DNA of 7,271 nt. Source: JADJLQ01 sp034439915. GTDB taxonomy: Bacteria > Bacteroidota > Bacteroidia > Chitinophagales > Saprospiraceae. The position numbers were made by a program, and so were the translations under genes. Positions 1 to 7,182 of the stretch are shown here, in pieces (position 1 is the stretch's first letter; each line of letters begins with the position of its first letter). The notes beneath the pieces were generated by a model that worked only from the letters and a program-made list of their open reading frames with translations, searched no databases and was not told the origin of the DNA. Where the stretch lies: positions 1-7,271 of the forward strand of contig JAWXBI010000231.1 of the NCBI GenBank assembly GCA_034439915.1, given 5' to 3'.

Positions 1-20
1 ACTGCAATTTATTGCGGTGG
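1..20. repeat. 20-bp direct repeat with internal dyad, copy 1
   Basis: The first 20 bases are identical to positions 79-98. Inside the unit, GCAAT (4-8) and ATTGC (11-15) are perfect inverted arms around TT. With one T-G wobble the pairing extends to 8 bp (1-18). The copy begins exactly at the window edge, so the true repeat may be longer and more copies may lie upstream. It could be a protein-binding operator, a small hairpin or part of an intergenic repeat family; the sequence does not decide between these. Confidence 0.8.
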
Positions 21-78
21 GGGGGTGCAACATACCCTACGGAGTAAACTCCATTACACATTACCCCTTGTATCGTGC

Positions 79-98
79 ACTGCAATTTATTGCGGTGG
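79..98. repeat. 20-bp direct repeat with internal dyad, copy 2
   Basis: Exact copy of positions 1-20, offset by 78 bp. The dyad GCAAT-TT-ATTGC lies at 82-93. Allowing one wobble, the pairing extends outwards to C78 and G97, giving nine pairs around a two-base centre. The spacer between the copies holds a further small palindrome, GGAGT-AA-ACTCC (41-52). The copy ends about 60 bp before the candidate -7 element at 160, so a regulator-binding role for the lactate dehydrogenase gene is possible but not shown. Confidence 0.8.
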
Positions 99-135
99 TT
101 TAATTATGGTTTTGAACATCAAGGCAATTTTTACC

Positions 136-167
136 TTAGCCCGGCAAGTCGGGGTATTGTACCTTTG
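136..167 (+). promoter_or_regulatory. candidate Bacteroidota-type promoter for the D-lactate dehydrogenase gene
   Basis: TACCTTTG at 160-167 matches the Bacteroidota -7 consensus TAnnTTTG exactly. The -33 consensus TTG is only approximated, by TTA at 136-138, with a 21-bp spacer, which is within the usual range. Between the two lies a GC-rich dyad, CCCG (140-143) and CGGG (150-153), that could be an operator. Transcription would start near 174 and give a leader of about 125 nt. An 8-base motif with four fixed T/G positions can occur by chance, so this is only a candidate. Confidence 0.4.
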
Positions 168-177
168 TGAAACTAAA

Positions 178-258
178 AGCAGAGATTCCTACTATCCAGG
201 AATAGGTCTCCCTGCAGGTATTCATCCGATAACCGGGTCTGCTGTACCTCCTGGATAG
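178..258 (+). promoter_or_regulatory. candidate structured 5' leader RNA upstream of D-lactate dehydrogenase
   Basis: Several complementary segments cluster here. Hairpin A (179-215) pairs GCA 179-181 with TGC 213-215, GAGA 182-185 with TCTC 207-210, and CCTA 188-191 with TAGG 203-206. Its loop is 192-202. Hairpin B is ATCCG 224-228 with CGGGT 234-238, one pair being a wobble. CTATCCAGGA (192-201), almost the whole loop of hairpin A, is perfectly complementary to TCCTGGATAG (249-258). AGCAGA (178-183) is also complementary to TCTGCT (238-243). The segments can therefore form either a pseudoknot-like fold or mutually exclusive alternatives. It lies between a candidate promoter and the start codon at 300. 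It does not resemble any riboswitch class I can recall, and no ligand is proposed. A DNA-level role for the inverted repeat is the alternative. Confidence 0.4.
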
Positions 259-299
259 ATAAACGAAAGACAAAAATATTTCTATTACTCCACCACCTT

Positions 300-1292
300 A
301 TGAAAGTTGCATTTTATAGCTTACACAAATTTGAAAAAGATTTTTTTTTAAGAGCTGCCCATTCAAAACATGAATTGAAGTTTATCGACGCTCCGCTTTC
401 GCGGGATACGGTTCAGTTAGCCACCGGATGCAGGGGAGCTTGCATTTTTGTGAATGACGATGGCTCCGCTTCTATTTTGCATGACTTAAAACAAATCGGG
501 CTTGAATTTTTAGTCCTGCGTTCATCGGGTTTTAATCATGTTGATTTGAAAGCCGCCGCGAAATTGGGTATTCGTATCGCGCGGGTGCCGGAGTATTCCC
601 CACATGCCATTGCAGAACATTCCCTGGCACTCATGCTCACCCTTAATAGAAAATTAATCCGTGCTCATCAACGGATCATGGATCTGAATTTTTCTTTGGA
701 TGGATTGGTTGGTTTTGATATGAATGGTAAGACCGTAGGCATTATCGGGACAGGAAAGATCGGAAGAGTGGCGGCTAAAATTTTAAATGGTTTTGGTTGC
801 AGGATCCTGGCTTATGATGTGGTGGAAAATGAAGAATTAAAAAGGACCTGTTCGGTGACCTATACCGACCTGGAAACATTATACAAACAAGCCGATATCA
901 TCAGCCTCCATGTTCCGCTGTCGGAGAAAACGAAATATATGATTAATTCATCTGCTATTAAGTTGATGAAGTCTGGTGTTATGTTAATCAATACCAGCCG
1001 GGGCCTGTTGGTCAACACCAAAGATGTGATCGATGCTTTAAAAACCGGCCACATCGGATCTTTAGGACTGGATGTATACGAGGAAGAAGAAGGTTTGTTT
1101 TTTGAAGATCATTCGGACGATATCCTTCAGGACGATACGATAGCCCGCCTGTTAAGTTTCCGGAATGTACTCATCACCAGCCATCAGGCCTTCCTGACAG
1201 ATACTGCTTTAATCAATATAGCCGACACTACCATACAGAATTTGGATTGTTTTGAAAACAAAGAGCCCTGTAAAAATGAAATTTTAATTTAA
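300..1292 (+). CDS. ldhA: D-lactate dehydrogenase (NAD-dependent, LdhA type)
   Basis: Cytoplasmic fermentative enzyme reducing pyruvate to D-lactate with NADH. The 330 residues match the length of Escherichia coli LdhA (329) and share its landmarks almost throughout: CIFVNDDGS near 48-56, NFSLDGLVGF at 130-139, the nucleotide-binding GTGKIG at 150-155 with a following acidic D173, NTSRG (231-235), LFFEDHSDD (267-274) and SHQAFLT (294-300). By family knowledge the catalytic residues are R234, E263 and H295, all present. A catalytic domain made of both termini flanks the central Rossmann domain. The start at 300 aligns with the start of LdhA; there is no Shine-Dalgarno, and the upstream frame is open but unlike the family. 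The gene stands alone behind its own candidate promoter and leader, and its stop lies 7 bp from the stop of the convergent isomerase gene. Other 2-hydroxyacid dehydrogenases share the fold, but the close match to LdhA makes D-lactate the best call. Confidence 0.93.
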   Translation: MKVAFYSLHKFEKDFFLRAAHSKHELKFIDAPLSRDTVQLATGCRGACIFVNDDGSASILHDLKQIGLEFLVLRSSGFNHVDLKAAAKLGIRIARVPEYSPHAIAEHSLALMLTLNRKLIRAHQRIMDLNFSLDGLVGFDMNGKTVGIIGTGKIGRVAAKILNGFGCRILAYDVVENEELKRTCSVTYTDLETLYKQADIISLHVPLSEKTKYMINSSAIKLMKSGVMLINTSRGLLVNTKDVIDALKTGHIGSLGLDVYEEEEGLFFEDHSDDILQDDTIARLLSFRNVLITSHQAFLTDTALINIADTTIQNLDCFENKEPCKNEILI

Positions 1293-1299
1293 ACCGCGA

Positions 1300-2493
1300 T
1301 TATTTCACAGCCTGCCGGGCTAATAATTTCCAGAAACCATTTTCTTTGGTCCATATCTGAAGGACTTTAATATCTACAGCATTGGTTTTTCCATTGTCTA
1401 CTACATTGCCGAGCATATGATGGCGCACCCAGGCTATATCCCCTTTTACGGTAACTTCCTGATCTTTTAAATCCAGCGACGTAAAGTCCACTTTTTTGCT
1501 GGCCAGGTTCTGGACAAAAACATCCCGGCTTTCCAACAATCCGCTGGAATGACCATAGGTGAGTTCATTACAAGTCAGATTTCGCAGGGTGAGTGAATCC
1601 GGAGCAAGCATAGCTTTCCTCAAAGCCATGACAGATAATTCAACGGCCTGGACATCATAATTTATGGAGCGAAGGTATTGCAGGTGCATAGGCAACTGGG
1701 TCATTGCCCTGGCTGATTCATCTTCGATCAGATGATATTTTACCCCAGTCTCACGGGCAGCTTTCATCACCTCAGCTATATTGACATCTCCTTGTCCCAG
1801 CACGACATTTCTTTCCTTGTCCTGACGACCATTTTGGTTATCAATGGACCCGATCATCCGGTCTTTAAGATGTGTCAGTGGAAACCGACCGGGATATTTT
1901 CTCAGTATAGCCGCCGGGTTTTGCCCTGGATTCCTGATCCAGAACACATCCATCTGAAAATTGACATAACGGGGATCGGTCTTTTCCATCATATAATCAA
2001 ACATGGTTCCCGGCCCATCATAGGGACGGAATTCATAACCGTGTGGATGATAGACCAGGGAAATACCGGCATCTGCAAATTGTTTACCTGCTTTATTAAA
2101 AACAGCGACCCCTTTTTCCATATCGGCAAATGTAAAATCGTCTCCTTTATGAGGAATCCAATAACATACCGCGTATTCAGCTTGATAAAATTTCATGTTG
2201 TCGATGATCGTCTTGATGCTATCCGCAACTTCAAGCCTTTCAAAATTGACCCCGCTAGCTACTACATCAAAACCATGCTTGTCCAACAATTTTTTATAGT
2301 CTGTCCGGCTCATGGTGCGTGAACCTGCACCTTCAATATGACGGATACCCAATTCTTTGAGACGTATCAGTCCGGCCTCTACGTCTTCCTGCATGATATG
2401 CCTTGCGGTCCCCATGATGATTCCAATTTCCTGGGACTGAATGCCGGAAACAACGGCTAAAAAACAAGCCAAAGTGATGAATACTGATTTCAT
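1300..2493 (-). CDS. secreted TIM-barrel sugar isomerase/epimerase fused to a SnoaL/DUF4440-like domain
   Basis: 397 residues in two parts after a signal peptide. Residues 1-20 have a lysine followed by a hydrophobic stretch, with probable cleavage before Q21; C10 lies too early to be a lipoprotein cysteine. Residues about 22-280 are an AP endonuclease family 2/xylose isomerase-like barrel with the motifs of secreted Bacteroidota members: YHPHGYEF (148-155), QMDVFW (180-185), GRFPLTHLKD (202-211), LGQGDVN (232-238) and IEDES (256-260). The likely metal ligands are E154, D182, H208 and E257. Residues about 283-397 look like a SnoaL/DUF4440 (NTF2-like) cone domain: ELTYGHSSGLLESRDVF, then VKGDIAWVRHHMLG, ending in FWKLLARQAVK. 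The protein should act in the periplasm on a sugar or sugar derivative, but the substrate cannot be read from sequence. The barrel motifs appear intact, so it is probably active. Its function is unrelated to the pyruvate enzymes around it, and it is transcribed away from them. Confidence 0.85.
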   Translation of the reverse strand: MKSVFITLACFLAVVSGIQSQEIGIIMGTARHIMQEDVEAGLIRLKELGIRHIEGAGSRTMSRTDYKKLLDKHGFDVVASGVNFERLEVADSIKTIIDNMKFYQAEYAVCYWIPHKGDDFTFADMEKGVAVFNKAGKQFADAGISLVYHPHGYEFRPYDGPGTMFDYMMEKTDPRYVNFQMDVFWIRNPGQNPAAILRKYPGRFPLTHLKDRMIGSIDNQNGRQDKERNVVLGQGDVNIAEVMKAARETGVKYHLIEDESARAMTQLPMHLQYLRSINYDVQAVELSVMALRKAMLAPDSLTLRNLTCNELTYGHSSGLLESRDVFVQNLASKKVDFTSLDLKDQEVTVKGDIAWVRHHMLGNVVDNGKTNAVDIKVLQIWTKENGFWKLLARQAVK

Positions 2494-2749
2494 GTAATAA
2501 ATTTTAAATGTACAATCTCAAATTTAAGTCTAAAAATCGGATTGGTATGGTTTAGCAACTTTCTCAAAACCTTACATTACCTATAACACGGTTTGGATAA
2601 AAAGAGGCAGGCTGGTTTCAGTATATTTCCAGAAAAGCATAATCCTGCGATTTCCATGTTATGACTTTAATCAGCCGGTCGGATGATTGTTGTTTTGGTT
2701 CCATACCATTTACCCTGCTAACTATGTAGTCGAAATAAACAAATCTACT
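2494..2749. other. divergent intergenic region
   Basis: This 256-bp region lies between the start of the leftward isomerase gene and that of the rightward dikinase gene, so it should hold promoters for both. The leftward one has a -7 match (separate entry). For the rightward gene I find only imperfect -7 candidates: TATATTTC at 2622-2629, with one mismatch and an upstream TTG at 2593-2595 spaced 26 bp away, and the sequence around 2688-2695. No strong inverted repeat, RNA gene or small coding sequence is evident. Confidence 0.6.
2519..2526 (-). promoter_or_regulatory. candidate -7 promoter element for the secreted isomerase gene
   Basis: Read on the minus strand this is TAAATTTG, an exact match to the Bacteroidota -7 consensus TAnnTTTG, ending 25 bp before the isomerase start codon. 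That would give a leader of roughly 20 nt. The only nearby TTG on the minus strand (2556-2558) is 29 bp away, longer than the usual 17-23, so the -33 element is unsupported. The surroundings are AT-rich, which makes a chance match more likely. Confidence 0.35.
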
Positions 2750-5500
2750 ATGGCAAAACAAACCAAATCAACCAAATACGTGTATTTTTTTGGTGGAAAT
2801 CAGGCAGATGGCAATGAATCCATGAAAAATTTATTAGGTGGAAAAGGAGCCAATCTGGCTGAAATGGCCGGTCATCCTGCACTTCGTTTACCGGTGCCAC
2901 CGGGTTTTACGATCACAACAGAGATATGCAACTATTTTTATCAGCATAAAAAGACGTATCCCAAAGAGTTACAAATCCAAGTAACTGCGGCCCTGTCGAA
3001 AATGGAAAAACTTTCCGGGAAGGTTTTTGGCGATCCGGATAATCCTATGCTCTTGTCCGTCAGATCCGGTGCACGAAGGTCTATGCCAGGCATGATGGAA
3101 ACAGTATTGAACATCGGAATAAATGATAAAACGATTAAAGGCCTGATCAAACACAGCGGCAACGAAAGGTTTGCTTTAGATGCTTATAGAAGACTGATCA
3201 TGATGTATGCCGATGTGGTGATGGAAAAGGGTAGCGGCATCGAGCCAAAAGGGGGAAAAGGAATTCGAAAAATGCTGGATGAACAATTAGAAGCGATAAA
3301 ACATTCAGGAGGTCATAAAAGTGATACAGAACTAACGGTCGCCGAGTTGCAACAATTAATTAAGGAGTTCAAACGGACCATACTAAAAACACTGGGCAAA
3401 GCTTTTCCGGATGATCCAATGCAACAATTATGGGGAAGCATTGGTGCCGTATTCAGCAGTTGGAATGGAAAGCGCGCTGTGGAATACCGGAAAATCGAAA
3501 AGATCCCCGATGAATGGGGTACAGCAGTCAATATTCAGGCTATGGTATTTGGTAATATGGGATTGGACAGCTGCACTGGCGTGGCTTTCACCCGGAATCC
3601 CGGTTCAGGTGAAAATAAATTTTATGGTGAATACCTGGTCAATGCACAAGGTGAAGATGTAGTTGCCGGTATACGCACTCCTGCTCCTATTAATGCGTAT
3701 TCAAAAAATGCACAAAGTCAAAACCTGGAGACCCTGGAAACGCTTATGCCTGGTTTATACCAAAAACTGCATGGTTACCAAAAACGGTTAGAAAAGCACT
3801 ATAAGGATATGCAAGACATCGAGTTTACCATTGAAAAAGGTAAACTCTATATGTTGCAATGCAGGGTTGGTAAACGAAATGGAGTAGCTGCCGTGCGAAT
3901 GGCCATCGAAATGCAGCAGGAGAGGCTGATCGACGGCAAAACCGCTGTGAAACGGGTTGCCCCAAATCAATTAGTGGAATTGTTATTGCCTATGCTGGAC
4001 CCCAAAGCCGAGCTGATTAATCCTGTATTAGCAAAAGGACTTCCTGCCGGACCTGGCGGTGCCAAAGGCAGGGTGGTCTTCACCTCGCAGGATGCGGTGG
4101 ACTGGGCCCACAAGGGGGAACCGGTGATATTGGTTAGAGAAGAAACCTCTCCTGAAGATGTAGACGGTATGCATAAATCCCAGGCGATCCTTACTATCAA
4201 GGGTGGAATGACCTCTCATGCTGCCTTAGTAGCCCGTGGTTGGGGAAAATGTTGTATTGTCGGTTGCGGTGATATAGAAATTCACCATGAGTCCAAATTA
4301 CTCAAAACGAAAAATGGGACTGTAATAAACGAAGGGGATTGGATCAGCCTGAATGGAACAAAAGGTTTTGTGTATGGTGGAAGCCTGCCTTTGGTGGATA
4401 TCGATCTGGATAAAAATATCTCGTATAACCAGTTTATGAAGTTGGTCAACAAAACCAAAACGATGGGTGTACGGGCCAATGCCGAAACTCCCCAGGATGC
4501 AGCCCAGGGATTAAAATTCGGAGCTGAGGGAATTGGTTTGTTCCGCACCGAACATATGTTTTATGGTTCAGGCAGTGAACAACCTTTGTTTTTATTAAGA
4601 AAAATGATTGTCAGTAAAACCACCGAAGAACGTAAATCCGCGCTGAAAGCATTGTTTAAGTATGTAAAAAAAGATATAAAAAATACCCTGCAAGTGATGG
4701 AAGGTCTCCCGGTTACTATCCGGTTGCTGGATCCTCCTTTACATGAATTTGTTCCCCACAATGCGGAAAAATTAAAAGAACTGAGCAGGGAATTGGGTAT
4801 CAGCCTGGGTGTTTTGAGGAGGAGAGTGCTGTCTTTACACGAAAACAATCCTATGCTTGGACATCGGGGCGTCCGCCTGGGAATCAGTTATCCTGAAATT
4901 ACTGAAATGCAGGTCAGGGCTATTTTTGAAGCGACAGCTGAAATGATCCATGCCGGTAAAAAAGCTTTTCCTGAAATTATGATACCCGTGACGGTAGCCG
5001 TGCAGGAATTGATCCATCAAAAGGTTATCGTTGACCGGGTGTATAAAGAAGTATGCGAAGCCAAAAAAATAAAAAAGATCCCTTATCTATATGGGACCAT
5101 GATCGAAACGCCCAGGGCAGCGATCAAGGCTAAAAGAATGGCATTGGCTGCCGATTTTTTCAGTTTTGGTACCAACGATTTGACCCAAATGAGTTTTGGA
5201 TTCAGCCGGGACGATATTGGCGGTTTTTTACCGGCTTACCTGGATCAGAAAATTTTAAATGAAGACCCATTTCAAACGATTGATCAGGATGGTGTGGGCA
5301 AATTAATCCGACTGGGTACCGAGGAGGGCCGTGAAACCAAACCCAGGTTGAAAGTCGGGATATGTGGGGAGCATGGTGGTGACCCGGAAAGTGTAAAATT
5401 TTGTCATCGGATTGGAATGAATTATGTGAGTTGTTCACCGTTCCGCGTCCCGATTGCAAGATTAGCTGCTGCTCACGCTGCTTTGGAAGATGAGCATTGA
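2750..5500 (+). CDS. ppdK: pyruvate, phosphate dikinase
   Basis: Cytoplasmic enzyme catalysing ATP + pyruvate + phosphate to PEP + AMP + diphosphate, reversibly. The 916 residues show all three functional parts. The N-terminal ATP-grasp domain (about 8-375) includes GGKGANLAEM (30-39), SVRSGARRSMPGMM (103-116) and TGVAFTRNPGSGE (276-288). The swivelling phosphohistidine domain carries GGMTSH (485-490) with H490. The C-terminal PEP/pyruvate barrel has GLFRTEHMF (596-604), IRLLDPPLHEF (657-667), ETPRA (786-790), GTNDLTQ (807-813) and CGEHGGDP (872-879). E786 and D810 are expected metal ligands, and C872 the expected acid/base. T488, two residues before H490, is the position phosphorylated by the bifunctional regulatory protein of this family. 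I chose ATG 2750 because the family sequence begins there; the frame is open to a TTG at 2687, but those extra residues do not look like the family. The next gene starts 47 bp downstream with no obvious terminator, suggesting cotranscription with the flavoprotein and pyruvate:ferredoxin oxidoreductase genes. Confidence 0.97.
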   Translation: MAKQTKSTKYVYFFGGNQADGNESMKNLLGGKGANLAEMAGHPALRLPVPPGFTITTEICNYFYQHKKTYPKELQIQVTAALSKMEKLSGKVFGDPDNPMLLSVRSGARRSMPGMMETVLNIGINDKTIKGLIKHSGNERFALDAYRRLIMMYADVVMEKGSGIEPKGGKGIRKMLDEQLEAIKHSGGHKSDTELTVAELQQLIKEFKRTILKTLGKAFPDDPMQQLWGSIGAVFSSWNGKRAVEYRKIEKIPDEWGTAVNIQAMVFGNMGLDSCTGVAFTRNPGSGENKFYGEYLVNAQGEDVVAGIRTPAPINAYSKNAQSQNLETLETLMPGLYQKLHGYQKRLEKHYKDMQDIEFTIEKGKLYMLQCRVGKRNGVAAVRMAIEMQQERLIDGKTAVKRVAPNQLVELLLPMLDPKAELINPVLAKGLPAGPGGAKGRVVFTSQDAVDWAHKGEPVILVREETSPEDVDGMHKSQAILTIKGGMTSHAALVARGWGKCCIVGCGDIEIHHESKLLKTKNGTVINEGDWISLNGTKGFVYGGSLPLVDIDLDKNISYNQFMKLVNKTKTMGVRANAETPQDAAQGLKFGAEGIGLFRTEHMFYGSGSEQPLFLLRKMIVSKTTEERKSALKALFKYVKKDIKNTLQVMEGLPVTIRLLDPPLHEFVPHNAEKLKELSRELGISLGVLRRRVLSLHENNPMLGHRGVRLGISYPEITEMQVRAIFEATAEMIHAGKKAFPEIMIPVTVAVQELIHQKVIVDRVYKEVCEAKKIKKIPYLYGTMIETPRAAIKAKRMALAADFFSFGTNDLTQMSFGFSRDDIGGFLPAYLDQKILNEDPFQTIDQDGVGKLIRLGTEEGRETKPRLKVGICGEHGGDPESVKFCHRIGMNYVSCSPFRVPIARLAAAHAALEDEH

Positions 5501-5547
5501 AACACCGCGGTTAATTGAATTTAATTATTAAAAATTTTTATTGCCCC

Positions 5548-7173
5548 ATGGTCCAATTAAAAACAGATCTCACCCAAATTCCCGATCTGACCGGTCATAG
5601 TGCAGGTACAGGTCCTGTCAGAAAACAGAAACCCGAATACCACGATTTTCTGCCACCCTGTAACCATGCTTGTCCTGCCGGTGAAAACATTCAAGCCTGG
5701 TTGGGCTTAGTGCAAGCCGGCCGTTTTAAAGAGGCTTGGGAAAAACTCACCGAAGAAAATCCAATGCCAGCTATACACGGCAGAGTGTGTTATCATCCCT
5801 GCGAATCTTCGTGCAACCGCGCTGAAATGGATACCTCGGTGAGCATTCACGCCGTGGAACGATTTTTAGGGGACCTTGCAATTGAACAAAATTGGTCTTT
5901 CGTAAAACCAACCGCATCATCAGGCAAAAAAATTCTGATTATTGGTGCTGGCCCCAGTGGCTTGTCTGCCGCTTTTCATTTAGCCAGGCTGGGCCATGAA
6001 GTCACAGTATACGAGGCAGGTCCGGTTGCTGGTGGTATGATGAATTTTGGTATCCCTGCCTATCGGTTACCCAGAGTTATATTAAAATCCGAAATCAAAA
6101 AAATTGAAGACCTGGGTGTGCGCTTTAAATTAAATTATAAAGTGCAGGATGTATTGGCAGAAATGACTTCTGGTGGTTTTGATGCAGTGTTTATTGCGAT
6201 AGGTGCACACATCGGTAAAAAGACGGAGATACCAGCCCGGGAAGCACCTAAAATACTGGATGCCGTGACTTTTTTAAAAGAGGTGGAAATGGGCCTCAAG
6301 CCACATCTGGGACGCAGGGTAGCCATTTACGGAGGGGGCAATACGGCCATGGATGCGGCCAGGATAGCTAAACGATTGGGTGTGCAGGACGCTTTGATTA
6401 TTTATCGGAGGGACAAAGAACATATGCCCGCCCATGAATTTGAGGCGGATGAGGCATTGAGTGAAGGCGTAAAAATCCATTGGCTTCGCACCATTAAAAA
6501 TTTTGAGGGTAATTCCATCACCGTAGAGCAGATGGATATCGTACAGGGTAAACCGGTACCAACAGGAATTTTTGAAACATTGGAAGCGGATTCGTTGATC
6601 CTGGCATTGGGACAGGATACGGAGACAGGATTTTTAAGGGGGGTACCCGGAATTAAACTGAATGAGGATGGCACCGTATTGGTGGATCACTACATGATGA
6701 CCGGTTGCCCAGGGATTTTTGCCGGAGGGGATATGATACCCAGCGAACGATCGGTAACTATTGCTACAGGACACGGTAAAAAAGCTGCCCGTAATATTGA
6801 TGCCTGGTTAAAAGCAAGTATATACCAGAAACCGCCAGGCAACCCTTTAGTAACTTTTGATCAGTTACAAGTCTGGTTCCGCACTCAGGCACCGGTAAGT
6901 CAACAACCACACCTTCACCCGGAAACGGCTAACAAAGGGTTTGATGAAATCGTAACTGGTTTGACCCATAAGGCAGCTCAGTATGAAGCCCAGCGATGCC
7001 TCTCCTGTGGCAATTGTTTTGAGTGCGATGGATGTTTTGGTGCTTGTCCGGAGGAAGCTATTATCAAATTGGGCCCGGGCAACCGGTATCAGTTTGATTA
7101 TGATTTGTGCACAGGTTGCGGGATCTGTTTTGAACAATGTCCCTGCCACGCTATAGAAATGACCAGCGAATAA
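5548..7173 (+). CDS. GltD-like FAD/NAD(P) oxidoreductase with N- and C-terminal iron-sulfur motifs
   Basis: 541-residue cytoplasmic electron-transfer flavoprotein. Residues about 30-115 form the N-terminal iron-sulfur domain typical of glutamate synthase small subunits and NfnB, with cysteines C38, C42, C81, C85 and C89. The FAD-binding motif GAGPSG is at 133-138, followed by E156. A second Rossmann motif, GGGNTAMDAAR (262-272), with RR at 287-288 fits NADPH binding, and FAGGD (391-395) is the second FAD contact. The C-terminal part (about 484-541) is a ferredoxin-like two-[4Fe-4S] module: C490, C493, C496 and C500-P, then C521, C524, C527 and C531-P; C484, C487 and C533 are extra. ATG 5548 is preferred over an upstream in-frame TTG at 5515. 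It lies between ppdK and, after only 9 bp, the pyruvate:ferredoxin oxidoreductase start. I infer it moves electrons between ferredoxin or that enzyme and NAD(P)H. No large glutamate synthase subunit is in the window, so gltD itself is unlikely. Confidence 0.88.
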   Translation: MVQLKTDLTQIPDLTGHSAGTGPVRKQKPEYHDFLPPCNHACPAGENIQAWLGLVQAGRFKEAWEKLTEENPMPAIHGRVCYHPCESSCNRAEMDTSVSIHAVERFLGDLAIEQNWSFVKPTASSGKKILIIGAGPSGLSAAFHLARLGHEVTVYEAGPVAGGMMNFGIPAYRLPRVILKSEIKKIEDLGVRFKLNYKVQDVLAEMTSGGFDAVFIAIGAHIGKKTEIPAREAPKILDAVTFLKEVEMGLKPHLGRRVAIYGGGNTAMDAARIAKRLGVQDALIIYRRDKEHMPAHEFEADEALSEGVKIHWLRTIKNFEGNSITVEQMDIVQGKPVPTGIFETLEADSLILALGQDTETGFLRGVPGIKLNEDGTVLVDHYMMTGCPGIFAGGDMIPSERSVTIATGHGKKAARNIDAWLKASIYQKPPGNPLVTFDQLQVWFRTQAPVSQQPHLHPETANKGFDEIVTGLTHKAAQYEAQRCLSCGNCFECDGCFGACPEEAIIKLGPGNRYQFDYDLCTGCGICFEQCPCHAIEMTSE

Positions 7174-7182
7174 TTGAAGACC

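Noticed and set aside
25..258. A 77-codon open frame (GTG start at 25, ATG alternative at 106) before the lactate dehydrogenase gene
   Set aside because: The translation resembles no family I know, it overlaps one dyad repeat, the candidate promoter and the inverted-repeat leader, and its stop lies within the 3' arm at 249-258. Non-coding constraint explains the region better.
1732..2322. A 196-codon open frame on the + strand
   Set aside because: It lies wholly antisense to the isomerase/epimerase gene, whose conserved motifs fix the minus strand as coding; the + translation has no recognisable domain.
2464..2466. Cys10 of the isomerase as a lipoprotein cysteine
   Set aside because: It sits inside the hydrophobic core, only ten residues from the start, leaving too short a signal; a type I cleavage near S20/Q21 fits better.
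2687..2749. Upstream TTG start extending the dikinase by 21 residues
   Set aside because: The extra residues do not look like the family N terminus, whereas ATG 2750 leads directly into it.
5504..5540. ACCGCGGT palindrome followed by AT-rich sequence and AAAAATTTTT as a terminator after ppdK
   Set aside because: The 8-bp palindrome has no loop to form a hairpin, and no T-run directly follows it; the AT-rich palindrome is too weak. Readthrough into the next gene is more likely.
5515..5547. Upstream TTG start extending the flavoprotein by 11 residues
   Set aside because: ATG 5548 is a better start codon, and the added residues come from AT-rich intergenic sequence with no family similarity.
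5548..7173. Assignment as glutamate synthase small subunit gltD
   Set aside because: The C-terminal ferredoxin module and the pyruvate:ferredoxin oxidoreductase neighbour, with no large glutamate synthase subunit nearby, argue against it.
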